A DNA stretch of 64,000 nucleotides, taken from contig NZ_CP018787.1 in the NCBI RefSeq assembly GCF_002127965.1, forward strand, positions 1,736,001 to 1,800,000. Direction: 5' to 3'. Made by a program: the position numbers and the translations under genes. The first letter of the stretch is position 1; each line of letters opens with the position of its first letter. Under the pieces are notes generated by a model, which worked only from the letters and a program-made list of their open reading frames with translations, was not told the origin of the DNA and made no database searches. The stretch comes from Oxalobacter formigenes. Its GTDB lineage: Bacteria > Pseudomonadota > Gammaproteobacteria > Burkholderiales > Burkholderiaceae_D. This document shows, piece by piece, positions 52,293-62,252 of the stretch.

Positions 52293-53477
52293 ATGACTCT
52301 ATCCCTGTTCCGAAAAATTCATATGAAAGCTGCCTTTGCCTGCTGCGCTTTCCTGATAGCCTTGCCTTTTTCCGCAAGCCATGCAGGAAATATCGTCCAT
52401 TCCGGGTTGCCCGGAGCGCCCGTTATTGTCGGGACGGAAAACCGGAAACCTCCGGAAACCGTCTCTGAAAACAATGTTCCCGAAGCAGCCCGTTCACCAG
52501 TCGATCAGAACGACGCAAAAACACAGTTTCATCTTGGGCTGATGTCGAAAAACGGCTATGGAGTCCCTGTCGACCCGGTAAAAGCCCGCGAATGGTTTGC
52601 GAAAGCGGCCGGACAAAATTACCAGCCCGCCCAATACCAGCTTGCCCTCATGCAATTTTCAGGCACAGGCGGCACAGAAAACAAAAGTGCCGCGATCGAA
52701 CAATTCAAAAAACTGGCTTCTGAAGGATATGCTCCCGCCCAATACACGCTCGGATATCTGAACCTGAAAGGCGATGGCATCCCGCAAAATTCCGGAGAAG
52801 CCCGCTTCTGGTTCGAAAAGGCCGCCGCAAAAAACGATGTGCGCGCAACCGCTGCACTGGCATGGCTTTATCTGAAAGGCGTCGGCGCTCCCATCGATGA
52901 GAAAAAAGCCGCCGTCCTGTTTGAAAAAGCTGCCAATATGGGTGACGCATACAGCCAGGATCAATTCGGCATGATGCTCGGTCAGGGAACTGGCATGAAT
53001 GCCGAACCCGAAAAAGCGTTTTTATGGATTGAAAAAGCGGCAAACCAGCAATATCCGGTTGCCGAATACCATATGGCCATGATGTACCTGACAGGTTCGG
53101 GAACGGAAAAAAATCCGGAGCTAGCCGTCAAATGGCTTGAAAAAGCCGCTTTCCACGGGAACGTCGATGCCCAGAATTTCTATGCCAGCCTGCTTTATCT
53201 CGGTTATGGAATCAAACAGGACATTCCCAGGGCCATCGGGTATTTTACCGAAGCGGCCGAGGGCGGACACGCCGAATCCCAGTTCTTGCTGGGAACCATC
53301 TACGTCAAGGGAAATGGCGTTTTAACGAACCTGAAAACTGCCCGAAACTGGTTTGAAAAAGCGGAAAAGAACGGACACCCCGATGCAAAAGCCGCACTGG
53401 AAAAACTGGATGAAATGGAAGGCAAAGGCCGTGCAACACCTGAAAAGACCGATACCGGCAATCACTATCCATCTTGA
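52293..53477 (+). CDS. exported Sel1-repeat protein, about 394 aa
   Basis: Start at ATG 52293 (MTLSLFRKIHMKAAFACCAF) or 52323 (MKAAFACCAF...SASHA-GN); the 52233 start adds residues overlapping the previous spacer. After the signal peptide there is a proline-rich linker (about 20-70), then about eight Sel1 repeats (FHLGLMSKNGYGVPVDPVKA; QDQFGMMLGQGTGMNAEPEK) and a charged tail (LDEMEGKGRATPEKTDTG). Periplasmic by prediction. It follows gabD by about 80 nt but is unlikely to be functionally related. The binding partner is unknown. Confidence 0.86.
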   Translation: MTLSLFRKIHMKAAFACCAFLIALPFSASHAGNIVHSGLPGAPVIVGTENRKPPETVSENNVPEAARSPVDQNDAKTQFHLGLMSKNGYGVPVDPVKAREWFAKAAGQNYQPAQYQLALMQFSGTGGTENKSAAIEQFKKLASEGYAPAQYTLGYLNLKGDGIPQNSGEARFWFEKAAAKNDVRATAALAWLYLKGVGAPIDEKKAAVLFEKAANMGDAYSQDQFGMMLGQGTGMNAEPEKAFLWIEKAANQQYPVAEYHMAMMYLTGSGTEKNPELAVKWLEKAAFHGNVDAQNFYASLLYLGYGIKQDIPRAIGYFTEAAEGGHAESQFLLGTIYVKGNGVLTNLKTARNWFEKAEKNGHPDAKAALEKLDEMEGKGRATPEKTDTGNHYPS

Positions 53478-53676
53478 AAGCAAAGCCGGACAAGTGTATC
53501 TGTTCTTATATGTTAACCCATTCAGTCAACACATTTTGCAGTATCCCAAACTACAGGATCACGCATCGCCGGTAAGCTGGTAAGAGGAAATACTGCAATA
53601 CCCCCTGATAACCGATTGCGCTACAATCAAGGTCATGGCAATTTGAACCCACATGCAAAAATAAAACGCAAAAAAC

Positions 53677-54510
53677 ATGGAACGACAATATCTGAACCTC
53701 TTGCAGGAAATACTGGACTGTGGCATTGACAAGGGCGACCGTACCGGAACCGGAACCCGTGCCGTATTCGGACGCATGATGCGGCACGACCTGAAAAACG
53801 GCCTGCCGCTTCTGACGACCAAACGCCTGCACATCCGTTCCATCATCCATGAACTGCTCTGGTTTTTGCAGGGAGGCACCAACGTCCAATACCTGAACGA
53901 GAACAAGGTCACCATCTGGGACGAGTGGGCCACCGAAAACGGCGAGCTGGGCCCCATTTACGGCGCTCAGTGGCGTGCATGGGAAGGCTCCGACGGCAGG
54001 ATAATCGATCAGGTCGCCGGTGTCATCGACTCCATCCGCACCAATCCCGACAGCCGCCGCCACATCATCAGCGCATGGAACGTCGCCCTGTTGCCGAGTG
54101 AAAAAATGTCTCCGCAGGAAAACGTCAGGGCTGGCAAAATGGCTCTTGCTCCCTGCCATGTCATGTACCAGTTCCAGGTCGCCGCAGGACGCCTGTCGTG
54201 CATGATGACCCAGCGTTCCGGCGACATCTTTTTAGGCATCCCGTATAACACGGCTTCCACGGCTTTCCTGACCCACATGATCGCGCAGCAGTGCGATCTG
54301 GAACCGGGAGAAATCATCCATTCCATCGGCGACTTGCACCTGTACACAAACCATTTCGATCAGGCAAAACTGCAACTGTCCCGCGAACCGCGTGCCTTGC
54401 CGACCCTGAAACTGGACAAAAAACCGTCCATCTTCGACTACCGTTTCGAGGATTTCGAAGTCATTGGATACGATCCGCATCCGGCCATAGCTGCCCCGAT
54501 TGCGGTTTGA
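53677..54510 (+). CDS. thyA: thymidylate synthase
   Basis: 277 residues. Clear ThyA features: [50 protein letters not shown], the nucleophile in [20 protein letters not shown], and [20 protein letters not shown], ending [18 protein letters not shown]. It methylates dUMP to dTMP using methylene-tetrahydrofolate. About 12 residues longer than the 264-residue enterobacterial enzyme because of an insert ([17 protein letters not shown]) just before the active-site loop. Terminator at 54522. Confidence 0.97.
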   Translation: MERQYLNLLQEILDCGIDKGDRTGTGTRAVFGRMMRHDLKNGLPLLTTKRLHIRSIIHELLWFLQGGTNVQYLNENKVTIWDEWATENGELGPIYGAQWRAWEGSDGRIIDQVAGVIDSIRTNPDSRRHIISAWNVALLPSEKMSPQENVRAGKMALAPCHVMYQFQVAAGRLSCMMTQRSGDIFLGIPYNTASTAFLTHMIAQQCDLEPGEIIHSIGDLHLYTNHFDQAKLQLSREPRALPTLKLDKKPSIFDYRFEDFEVIGYDPHPAIAAPIAV

Positions 54511-54521
54511 AAAATATCTTC

Positions 54522-54553
54522 AAAAAAATGCCGGGTTGCCCGGCATTTTTTTT
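54522..54553 (+). terminator. intrinsic terminator after thyA
   Basis: ATGCCGGG and CCCGGCAT form a stem around TTG, with A-run before and eight T after. Confidence 0.92.
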
Positions 54554-54670
54554 GTAAAAACGTCCGTTTTTCACTCAATTCACTATTCAAATCCGTTACA
54601 CTTTCCCGACAAGCGCTTTTACAGGTACATCAACAGGCACCCTTAACCGACAAATCACAGGAGAGAAGAC

Positions 54671-55525
54671 ATGGAAAACAACAGCCCGAAAAACAGGAAA
54701 GTCTGGTTCATCACCGGCGCATCAAAAGGATTCGGACTGGAATTGACCAAACAGCTTCTCGCCACCGGGCATCAGGTTGCCGCCACCACCCGCCGCCTCG
54801 CCAATCTTGAAGGCGCGCTCGGCCGTGAAAACGACAACTTCCTGCCGCTGGAAGTCGACCTGATCAATGAGGTTTCAGTCAAAAATGCCGTTTCAAAAGC
54901 CGTCCGGAAATTCGGCACCGTCGACGTCGTCGTCAACAATGCCGGATACGGACAGTTCGGCTACATCGAGGAAATCAGCGATTCATTGTTGCGCAAACAG
55001 TTCGACATCAACGTATTCGGTACCGTCAACGTCATTCGCGCCGCCCTGCCTGTTTTGAGAAAACAACGCTCGGGACATATCTTCAACATCTCATCGATGG
55101 CCGGTTATACCGGTTTTCCCGGCAGCGGCATCTACTGTGCCTCCAAATTCGCCGTCGATGGCCTGTCCGAGTCCCTGCGTGATGAAGTCGCCGACTTCGG
55201 CATTGCCGTCACCTGCGTCAAACCCGGCAATTTCCGCACCGATTTTCTGGCCGACTCCATGCAGTTCGAAGACTCTTCCATTGAGGACTACACCGAAAAA
55301 CGCGAAGCTTTCCATGTCCTGTTAAAAGGCATGAACCACAAACAGGGCGGCGATCCGGTCAAGGGCGTTGAAATCATCCTCTCCGTCGCCAACATGGAAA
55401 AACCGCCCCTGCACCTCTTCCTTGGTGCCGACGCCTATAAAGTCGCCGCCCGCAAAATCAAGAAAGTACAGGCCGACATGGATTCCATCGCCCCAGTCGC
55501 CATCGATACCAGCTTCCCGGAATAA
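54671..55525 (+). CDS. short-chain dehydrogenase/reductase
   Basis: 284 residues, classical SDR: cofactor motif WFITGASKGFGLEL (residues about 12-25), NNAGYGQFG, and catalytic Ser (ISSMAGYTGF) with YCASKFAVDGL as the YxxxK pair. GxxxGxG with Ala-Ser in the loop suggests NADP(H). The C-terminal part after residue 220 (RKIKKVQADMDSIAPVAIDT) is the variable substrate region. AGGAGAGAAG precedes the ATG. Substrate unknown; the gene stands alone between thyA and a small SLR-related gene. Confidence 0.9.
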   Translation: MENNSPKNRKVWFITGASKGFGLELTKQLLATGHQVAATTRRLANLEGALGRENDNFLPLEVDLINEVSVKNAVSKAVRKFGTVDVVVNNAGYGQFGYIEEISDSLLRKQFDINVFGTVNVIRAALPVLRKQRSGHIFNISSMAGYTGFPGSGIYCASKFAVDGLSESLRDEVADFGIAVTCVKPGNFRTDFLADSMQFEDSSIEDYTEKREAFHVLLKGMNHKQGGDPVKGVEIILSVANMEKPPLHLFLGADAYKVAARKIKKVQADMDSIAPVAIDTSFPE

Positions 55526-55655
55526 TCCGTCCCGTATCCGCGCCCTTTCCGTTGCCCGTAACGGAAAGGGATGCTTTTTCAATTGTTTACCGGCACCCAA
55601 CTTGTTAAAATACGGTTTTGCCGAAACCGTTGGGAATTTGTTCCCGTAACCGATC

Positions 55656-56240
55656 ATGTATATGACAAACCGTACGACAACCCGAAAACAGCCTCTGGCT
55701 TTTTTCTTCGCCCTTTTCCTCCTTCTTGCCATTGCCGTCGCCGCCCCGGTCAATCCGGCCCGTGCAGACAACCTCTCGCAAGGCCTGGAACTCTACCAGC
55801 AAAAAAAATTCAGGGAAGCTACTCCCTATCTTGAAAAAGCGGCACAGGAAGGCCATGAAGAAGCCATTGCCGCCCTGGATGTCATCTATGCCGCTGACGC
55901 GCCGGCAGTCCCGGCTGGCGACAAGGCTGCCGCCAAAGCCCAAACGGGCAAAACAGCTGATATAAAGGAAAAGGCAAAAGCACAGGAAACGGCCAAACCA
56001 CAGGCTGAAGAAGCCGAAGGGAAAGCCCAGTTCGAACGGGCCACCGTCACTGAAGACAAACAGGACGCCGAAGACCGCTCTTTCATGCGCAAGGCATTCT
56101 TCCTCGGTACCGCGGTACTCGTTTTTCTCTTGTGGATCGTCCAGTATTTCCTCTTCCGGAAACTGAGAAACCAGCATTACCGGAAAATGACGCCGGAAGA
56201 ACTGGCTGAAGAAGCGAAAAAAAACAAGAAGAAAAAGTAA
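55656..56240 (+). CDS. membrane protein with one Sel1-like repeat and a C-terminal anchor
   Basis: 194 residues. Signal peptide (LAFFFALFLLLAIAVAAPVNPARA-DN); then a single Sel1-like unit (LSQGLELYQQKKFREATPYL and EKAAQEGHEEAIAALDVIYA). An alanine/lysine/glutamate-rich linker (about 90-145) follows, then one membrane helix (AFFLGTAVLVFLLWIVQYFL) and a very basic tail ending KKNKKKK. The topology would put the repeat in the periplasm and the tail in the cytoplasm. No related gene of known function recognised; it looks like a shortened, anchored member of the SLR group in this window. Confidence 0.75.
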   Translation: MYMTNRTTTRKQPLAFFFALFLLLAIAVAAPVNPARADNLSQGLELYQQKKFREATPYLEKAAQEGHEEAIAALDVIYAADAPAVPAGDKAAAKAQTGKTADIKEKAKAQETAKPQAEEAEGKAQFERATVTEDKQDAEDRSFMRKAFFLGTAVLVFLLWIVQYFLFRKLRNQHYRKMTPEELAEEAKKNKKKK

Positions 56241-56248
56241 TGCCAGCC

Positions 56249-56276
56249 AAAAGCCGGTCAGGTTCATCCGGCTTTT
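56249..56276 (+). terminator. hairpin 1 after the anchored SLR gene
   Basis: AAAAGCCGG...CCGGCTTTT stem, 9 nt after the stop codon. Confidence 0.75.
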
Positions 56277-56288
56277 CAACATGACATC

Positions 56289-56324
56289 AAAAGCCTGCTG
56301 TGCCGTCTGGCCAGCAGGCTTTTT
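56289..56324 (+). terminator. hairpin 2 after the anchored SLR gene
   Basis: AAAAGCCTGCTG...CAGCAGGCTTTTT, directly following hairpin 1. Two consecutive terminators recall, on a small scale, the tandem arrays at 1366 and 25741, but here they lie after a gene. The rest of the gap to 56587 holds only AT-rich promoter-like sequence. Confidence 0.8.
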
Positions 56325-56587
56325 CAATCCCGCTCTCAAGCCCTGAACCGGATTTATCTCCCGATTATCCGGCTCGCCAATCGTCCCGCCTCATACCCCT
56401 TCTTTGCCTCCAGTATTGCCTCTTTCACAACAGTTTTCCCTTTATCAACTATTTCCAATAGACAACAAAACATCCTGTAGGTATGCTGCATAAACAATAT
56501 GTTTAAACACTTACATTGCCTTGTTTAAAAAACTTCGCAAGATATTGTTTTTCACGATACTTTTATAGCCTGAAAATGAGAGATTCC

Positions 56588-59500
56588 ATGAAAAACCATT
56601 CGCACTCCTCCAGCCATTTGACCAAAACCGGCGGAGGAAAAGGAAAGCGCACCTTCTGTAAAAAGACGCTTGTTCTTGCTGTCAGTTCTGCCCTTGCCGT
56701 TATTGCCAGCCCGTCCCTTCTGAATGCCCAGTCAGTCAGCGGTCCTGCGTCAAACTCCGTCATCCAGTGGCAAGCCACCACAGCCGATGGTGACCGGACT
56801 ATCCACATTCAATATCCGGATGGAACGCGTTATTACCAGTACAACTACACAGGAACGCCCTCTTTTACCGGCCGTCAGGATTCCCTGACAGGAAACGTAT
56901 CCGGTGACTTCAAAGGCAGCGACTTTACCAATGCCGATCCCAATGCAACCGGTGCCAAGGGCGGTGCCCTGGTCAATACAGACAGCCTCGGTACCGTCAG
57001 CGGCAATTTCCTTGAAAATACCGTTCATTATGACCAATGGGGCCAATATGCACAGGGTGGAGCCTTGCATAACGAAGGTAACATCAATAGCCTCAGCGGC
57101 CAATTCGTCGCCAATCAGGCCGACGGTGGAACAAGCGGTATCGGCGCAGGAGCGGCCGTCTCAAACAAGAAACAAATCGGCTCCCTCAACAGCGACTTCA
57201 TCGGCAATTTCGGAACAGGATATGAAACCCGCGGGGGCGCCCTGTTCAACGAGTCAAATGCCAGTATCGGAAAAATCAGCGGCAACTTCATGGCCAATAT
57301 TTCCGGTGGATCGTATTACAACTGGGGCGGAGCCATTTACAATCTCGGCACCGTCGGGGACATCAACGCCAATTTCATCGGCAACATGGCCGCTCTGGAC
57401 AGCGAAACCGACGGTTCTGCCAGCGCCATCGGTGGTGCCATCTACAATAAGGGCGCCATCAACAGCATTTCCGGCAACGTTCATGCCAACCATGCTTTTG
57501 CCTATAGTGCGAGCGGCGGAGCTTTCTATAATGACGTGGGCGGTACCATCCACTCCGTTTCCGGGAAATTCGACGGCAATTACGCTTCATCCGTCTCATC
57601 GACTTACGGCGGAGTCATCGCCAATTACGGAAACATCGACCGGATTACCGGCGACTTCACCAACAACTACGCCAAAGCCGAAGAAGCTACCGCCAATACA
57701 GTCTATGGCGGGGTCATCGCCAATCTCGGAACCGGAACGATCGGAAGCATTTCAGGCAACTTCAGCCAGAACACGGCCCAATCCACCTACAAGGCTTTCG
57801 GCGGTGTCCTTTACAGCAGCTTTGAAGGCATAACCAGTATCAGCGGCAATTTCTATAACAACTCGGCCATCAGTACCGGTTCCGCATCAATGGGCGGTGC
57901 GATCTACACGTCTGCCAATATTGCCAACATCAGCGGTAATTTCACCGGCAACAAGGCCGAAGCGTCAGGAGCGACGACATCATCATATGCACGGGGTGGC
58001 GCCATCTACCTGATGACAACCCGGACCAGTATCAGGGAAAGCGATAAATGGGGACAACTGGAACACGCCAAAGACCAGCACGTCACCAATAGCCTCTTTC
58101 AGGACAATGTGGCATCGTCCGCCAATGGCAAGGCATCAGGGGGTGCCATCAACAATTACGTCACCTATAACGCAAATGACCGTTACGTCGGCGCGACCCA
58201 ACCCCAGGTTTCTTTTGAGGAGAGCCGCCTGCTGGAAGAATTCCGGCTCAAAGTCACCAACAGCAGCTTCATCGACAACAAGGCAAACGGTGTTACGGCA
58301 CAGGGCGGTGCCATCTACAGTAATAACCATATGGAAGTCGTCGCCGATAACGGCGTCTCCGTTTTCAAAGGCAATACGGCCAACGGGCAAAGCAGCGCCA
58401 TTTACATCGCCAAAAAAACAGGCGATGCGTTCAAGGACATCATCAAATCCACCCGTTCCATCGGAGGAGGAGGCACTTACCCTGACGAGCTGGTAAACCC
58501 GCCACCCCCCAACAAGCTGTACCTGACCGCCAGAAACAATGGCACCATCGCCATTTATGACGATATCGACGGCGATCTGGGCAAGGATGGTGCGCCCGGC
58601 TACAAGCTCATCTTCGGTGGCGACCATACCGGATCGTCCAATATCAGCGGCAAGATCCACAACGCCGATATATACAGCGGCGAAACCGTTGACGGCAGCA
58701 ATCATATCGCCAACATCGCCAATGCCGGCGTGTTAAGCGACATGAACAATAACCTGACGGTCAATTCAGGCGACTTCAATATCCGGAACCTGAATTTCGA
58801 CAACCTCAAACTGAACAAGCTGACCTTAACCGCTGGCAATCTCAACGTCAACAACGTCAAGGTCGATCTGGTCAACAACACGATGGGCACTATTTCGGCA
58901 ACCGAATACGTCACGGGAAACACCGTCATCAACGTCCACTCATTCTCGCCCACCATTGACACCGTCGGCCTGACAACCACTGTCCATTTCGTCGATCCGC
59001 AAATTGCCGGACAGGTCGTCAACCAGTCGCCTTATACCTATGCGCCGATTTACCGGTACAAGGTCGGTTACGATCCTACGCCCGGTGACTTTACCTTCGT
59101 CCGTCCGGCCAACCCGGGTGGAGAAGACTTCAATCCGGAAGTCACCGTTCCGGGCATCGCCAACGTCCTGTTGGCTGCGATGTTAAACGATGAAATCTAT
59201 TCCCGTGTCCTTTCCGACGCCGATACCTATAAAACCCTCCCTGCTCAGAAAAATGCCGATACATGGGTGAAGGCCTTCGGTTCGCGCGACAACGTGCACA
59301 TGAAAAACGATTACCACGTCAATGCGAATTTCTCCGGCGTCATCGGTGGCGTCAGCAGTGGAAAAATCGGGGGCAAGGATAACTGGAGCCGCGTTTTCAA
59401 CGCCTACGCTGCCTATGCGCACGGCGAACAGAACATCAACCGGGGCACGATCCGGCAGGACATCGCCTATCTGGGCGGCAGCGTCTTCACCTACAAGGGC

Positions 59501-60025
59501 GACTTCTTCGCCGGACTGACCGGCAACGTCGCCATCGCCCACAACAAGACGTCCGAATCGCTCGGCCACGACACCTTCAACAGCTATCTGGCGGGGTTTG
59601 GTCTCAAAACCGGGTACGACCTGCGACTGAACGACAACGTCACGTTCCAGCCGAACCTGTACGCCTCATTCACCCATATCAAGTCGGACGATTACACCAG
59701 CAAATCGAATGTGAATGTAAAATTCGGCAATATGAACGTGTATGAAATAGCGCCGGGTTTCAAGCTCTTCAAGGAATACGACAACAAGGTAAAAGGCTAC
59801 ATCCAGACCCGTTACGTCTGGACGAATACCAGCAGCAGCCAGAACGTCGTTTTGAACGACAGCATTGTCATGCCTGACGCCGGCATCAAGCCTTACGTCG
59901 AATACGGCATCGGTCTTGAAAAGAACACGCCCCACGACAAATATTCCGGTTACTTCCAGATCCTGCGCCGTGACGGTGGCCGTTCCGGCTGGAATGCCAT
60001 CATTGGCGGAAAAATGAAGTTCTGA
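56588..60025 (+). CDS. large autotransporter adhesin-like protein
   Basis: 1,145 residues from ATG 56588 (other in-frame ATGs at 56516 and 56576). A long signal region with basic n-part (KRTFCKKTLVLAVSSALAVI...LLNA-QS). The passenger is built of about twelve or more irregular repeats of the form GGAIYN.G.I.SISGNF..N (for example GGAIYNLGTVGDINANFIGN), which should fold as a beta-helix. The last 270 residues form the barrel (VKAFGSRDNVHMKNDYHVNA, DIAYLGGSVFTYKGDFFAGL, ending AIIGGKMKF). Surface exposed; adhesin or surface-layer role is likely from the family but unproven. Single gene with terminator at 60047. Confidence 0.88.
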   Translation: MKNHSHSSSHLTKTGGGKGKRTFCKKTLVLAVSSALAVIASPSLLNAQSVSGPASNSVIQWQATTADGDRTIHIQYPDGTRYYQYNYTGTPSFTGRQDSLTGNVSGDFKGSDFTNADPNATGAKGGALVNTDSLGTVSGNFLENTVHYDQWGQYAQGGALHNEGNINSLSGQFVANQADGGTSGIGAGAAVSNKKQIGSLNSDFIGNFGTGYETRGGALFNESNASIGKISGNFMANISGGSYYNWGGAIYNLGTVGDINANFIGNMAALDSETDGSASAIGGAIYNKGAINSISGNVHANHAFAYSASGGAFYNDVGGTIHSVSGKFDGNYASSVSSTYGGVIANYGNIDRITGDFTNNYAKAEEATANTVYGGVIANLGTGTIGSISGNFSQNTAQSTYKAFGGVLYSSFEGITSISGNFYNNSAISTGSASMGGAIYTSANIANISGNFTGNKAEASGATTSSYARGGAIYLMTTRTSIRESDKWGQLEHAKDQHVTNSLFQDNVASSANGKASGGAINNYVTYNANDRYVGATQPQVSFEESRLLEEFRLKVTNSSFIDNKANGVTAQGGAIYSNNHMEVVADNGVSVFKGNTANGQSSAIYIAKKTGDAFKDIIKSTRSIGGGGTYPDELVNPPPPNKLYLTARNNGTIAIYDDIDGDLGKDGAPGYKLIFGGDHTGSSNISGKIHNADIYSGETVDGSNHIANIANAGVLSDMNNNLTVNSGDFNIRNLNFDNLKLNKLTLTAGNLNVNNVKVDLVNNTMGTISATEYVTGNTVINVHSFSPTIDTVGLTTTVHFVDPQIAGQVVNQSPYTYAPIYRYKVGYDPTPGDFTFVRPANPGGEDFNPEVTVPGIANVLLAAMLNDEIYSRVLSDADTYKTLPAQKNADTWVKAFGSRDNVHMKNDYHVNANFSGVIGGVSSGKIGGKDNWSRVFNAYAAYAHGEQNINRGTIRQDIAYLGGSVFTYKGDFFAGLTGNVAIAHNKTSESLGHDTFNSYLAGFGLKTGYDLRLNDNVTFQPNLYASFTHIKSDDYTSKSNVNVKFGNMNVYEIAPGFKLFKEYDNKVKGYIQTRYVWTNTSSSQNVVLNDSIVMPDAGIKPYVEYGIGLEKNTPHDKYSGYFQILRRDGGRSGWNAIIGGKMKF

Positions 60026-60046
60026 CGTATCTGCCCTCCCTCTATG

Positions 60047-60072
60047 CCGCCAGCGACAGGATTCGCTGGCGG
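60047..60072 (+). terminator. terminator after the large autotransporter
   Basis: CCGCCAGCGA...TCGCTGGCGG, a 9-10 bp stem followed by TTATTTATT, 22 nt after the stop. Confidence 0.8.
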
Positions 60073-60284
60073 TTATTTATTCCCTGTTTCATCCGAAATC
60101 CCGCAACGCACGTTTAAAATAAAAAAACCTGACTTTTTCAAGACAGGCTTTGGCCTCTCTCACACCTCACTTCAGGCAATCTGACGGGAGGGGCGAGCAC
60201 AGGAAAACCGGATTTTTTTGTGTTTTCGGCAGACGGTTTCTTTCCTGTCACAAACAAAACACCGGCTCGCGGTACAATATCGCC

Positions 60285-60896
60285 ATGACTAAATGGATTA
60301 AAGTTGCGCTCGTTTCGTTTTGCGTATTTCTCATCTATATCTTTTGTTCCATCGCCTGGTTTTCAACCGTCGATGAAAAAAAGACTGCGGATGCCGCCAT
60401 CATTCTGGGGGCAGCCGCATGGTACAAACGACCCTCGCCTGTCTTTGAGGAACGGATCAATCACGGCATCTGGCTGTACAAAAACGGTTACGTCAAAAAA
60501 CTGATCGCCACCGGAGGCAAATCGAAAAACGCCCCCTTCTCCGAAGCGTTCGTCGCGCGGCGTTATGCCATGAAAAACCAGATACCGGAAGAAGACATCC
60601 TGATCGAGGAAGAATCGCTGACCACGCGTGAAAACCTTCAGAATGCCAAAAAACTGATGGAAGAAAACCATCTTTCCAGCGCAATTATCGTCAGTGACCC
60701 CATGCATATGAGAAGAGCTATGCAAATTGCAAATGACCTCGGCATCAAGGCATGGTCATCCCCTACCCCTTCGACCAAATATGCCAGCTGGCAGGCCAAA
60801 ATCCAGTTTCTTTTTCAGGAAACCTGGCACATGATCGCCTACATCGTCTATCCATCCGCCTCACCGGAACCGTCAATCGACAAGGCTGAAGATTGA
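60285..60896 (+). CDS. YdcF/ElyC-like DUF218 protein
   Basis: 203 residues from ATG 60285 (the longer frame from 60150 is not supported). One N-terminal membrane helix (VALVSFCVFLIYIFCSIAWF), then the DUF218 domain: ADAAIILGAAAWYKRPSPVF, LIATGGKSKNAPFSEAFVAR, EDILIEEESLTTRENLQNAK and AIIVSDPMHMRRAMQIANDL. These are the family's conserved blocks. Relatives (SanA, ElyC, YdcF) affect envelope integrity and peptidoglycan precursor use. It is anchored in the inner membrane with the domain outside. Confidence 0.9.
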   Translation: MTKWIKVALVSFCVFLIYIFCSIAWFSTVDEKKTADAAIILGAAAWYKRPSPVFEERINHGIWLYKNGYVKKLIATGGKSKNAPFSEAFVARRYAMKNQIPEEDILIEEESLTTRENLQNAKKLMEENHLSSAIIVSDPMHMRRAMQIANDLGIKAWSSPTPSTKYASWQAKIQFLFQETWHMIAYIVYPSASPEPSIDKAED

Positions 60897-61008
60897 AAAA
60901 CGTCAGAAAACCGTCTTTTCCGGCTTTTGGTACTTTCCGGAAATACGGTAAAATAAAAACTTCACACAACATGCTTCATGGCAACTTCCTGCCGTGTCCA
61001 AAACGACC

Positions 61009-61434
61009 ATGAAAACGAATCCTGTCAGGCAGTGGTTTCAAATCCTCTTCGGTTTCCTTTTTCTGACGCTGGCCCTGGGCGTGCAGGCAAGCAATACCTA
61101 CTCCACACCGAATGCTTACCCGCACACCGGCACCCTGTCGCCGTCGGAAGCGATGAAAATGATCCGGGAACATAAAAACCTGACCGTCGTTGACGTCCGT
61201 ACCCGGGAAGAATTTGAAAAGGGTCATATCCCCGGCGCCATTTCCGTACCGATCCAGTCGCTTCCCCAGAACATGAATGCCATCCCGACAGGCCCCGTCC
61301 TGCTGGTTTGCAGAACCGGCCGTCGTGCACATTATGCCTATCACCTGATCCATGATGCACGCCCCGCGCAGCAATTGTGGTATCTGGAAGGGCGTCCGGT
61401 TTATTCCCCTGACGGAAGCTATACCTTCCAGTAA
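61009..61434 (+). CDS. exported rhodanese-domain protein
   Basis: 141 residues from ATG 61009 (a GTG at 60994 is in frame). Signal peptide (FQILFGFLFLTLALGVQA-SN), then a rhodanese fold: LTVVDVRTREEFEKGHIPGA and ISVPIQSLPQNM, and the active-site loop LLVCRTGRRAHYAYHLIHDA with the catalytic Cys. Rhodanese domains move sulfur from thiosulfate or persulfides; exported single-domain versions are common but their acceptors are mostly unknown. Periplasmic by prediction. Confidence 0.9.
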   Translation: MKTNPVRQWFQILFGFLFLTLALGVQASNTYSTPNAYPHTGTLSPSEAMKMIREHKNLTVVDVRTREEFEKGHIPGAISVPIQSLPQNMNAIPTGPVLLVCRTGRRAHYAYHLIHDARPAQQLWYLEGRPVYSPDGSYTFQ

Positions 61435-61886
61435 ATTTTTCCATCGGCAATTTCCGCAGACAGGTTTTCAATAGCCTGTGCATGCATTATTCCCTCTATC
61501 CTGTACCGGACAAAAACGTCGTCAAAACAAAAAACAGGCAGACAAATCATATTGTCTCCATTTTTTCCCTGCGCGTTTTTGGCCGTTCGCTCTCTCTATA
61601 CATAGCGTCCAGCCAAACCGTTTTTTCTGTATTCCTGCAAAAAAATTCTTTTCGCCACCTCTTCATTAGAAAATACAAATCCAGAAGAACGTCTGAAAAA
61701 AACGGGAGGACGGGATTTTCCATAATTACTACAAAGCAATAAATAGTAATTTATTGAAAAACAGAGTAATTTAACGTTCCTGACATCCATGAAACGAATT
61801 GCCGACGATCGTTTTAACCTTCAAACCCCGACCTGTCGTGACCGGATGGATTGAATCTGAAAATATCCCTCGCAAGGACTGACACC
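61435..61886. other. intergenic region, no intact gene
   Basis: About 450 nt, AT-rich toward 61720-61780 (promoter-like). No recognisable gene or RNA; the short ORFs here have no ribosome sites or family resemblance. Confidence 0.5.
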
Positions 61887-62223
61887 ATGAGCCGGGCAAA
61901 CTATCCTGAAACGATTTTAAACAATCCGAATGGAACGGCGATTTACGTCATCGATCGGGAAAGCCACAAGATTTTATATTTCAACGATTGTGTCAGGGAC
62001 GTCGTCCCCGGAAGCGACAGTCGCCATCCACAAACCCGACAGACACGATGCAAAAACCATTCCCATCATTTCCATGTCCGCAAACACCTTCCCGGATGAC
62101 ATCCGGCTTGCCAAAACGTCCGGCATGAACGATCATTTTCCCAAACCCATAAACATTGGCCGTCTCGCCGACATCATGAAAAAATGGATGGCAAACAGCA
62201 AAATACCTTCTCCAGCCAAATGA
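61887..62223 (+). pseudogene. collapsed PAS / receiver signalling protein
   Basis: The start MSRANYPETILNNPNGTAIY and VIDRESHKILYFNDCVRDVV is the beginning of a PAS domain as found in GGDEF or hybrid-kinase sensors. After about 44 codons the frame changes, and another frame reads HKPDRHDAKTIPIISMSANT followed by IRLAKTSGMNDHFPKPINIG and RLADIMKKWM. That is the last third of a response-regulator receiver domain, with its conserved Lys-Pro. Everything between (kinase or output domains) is missing, so a large internal deletion fused the two ends out of frame. Confidence 0.8.
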
Positions 62224-62252
62224 TTCTCCGATTATTACCCGTCGGCACGTCA

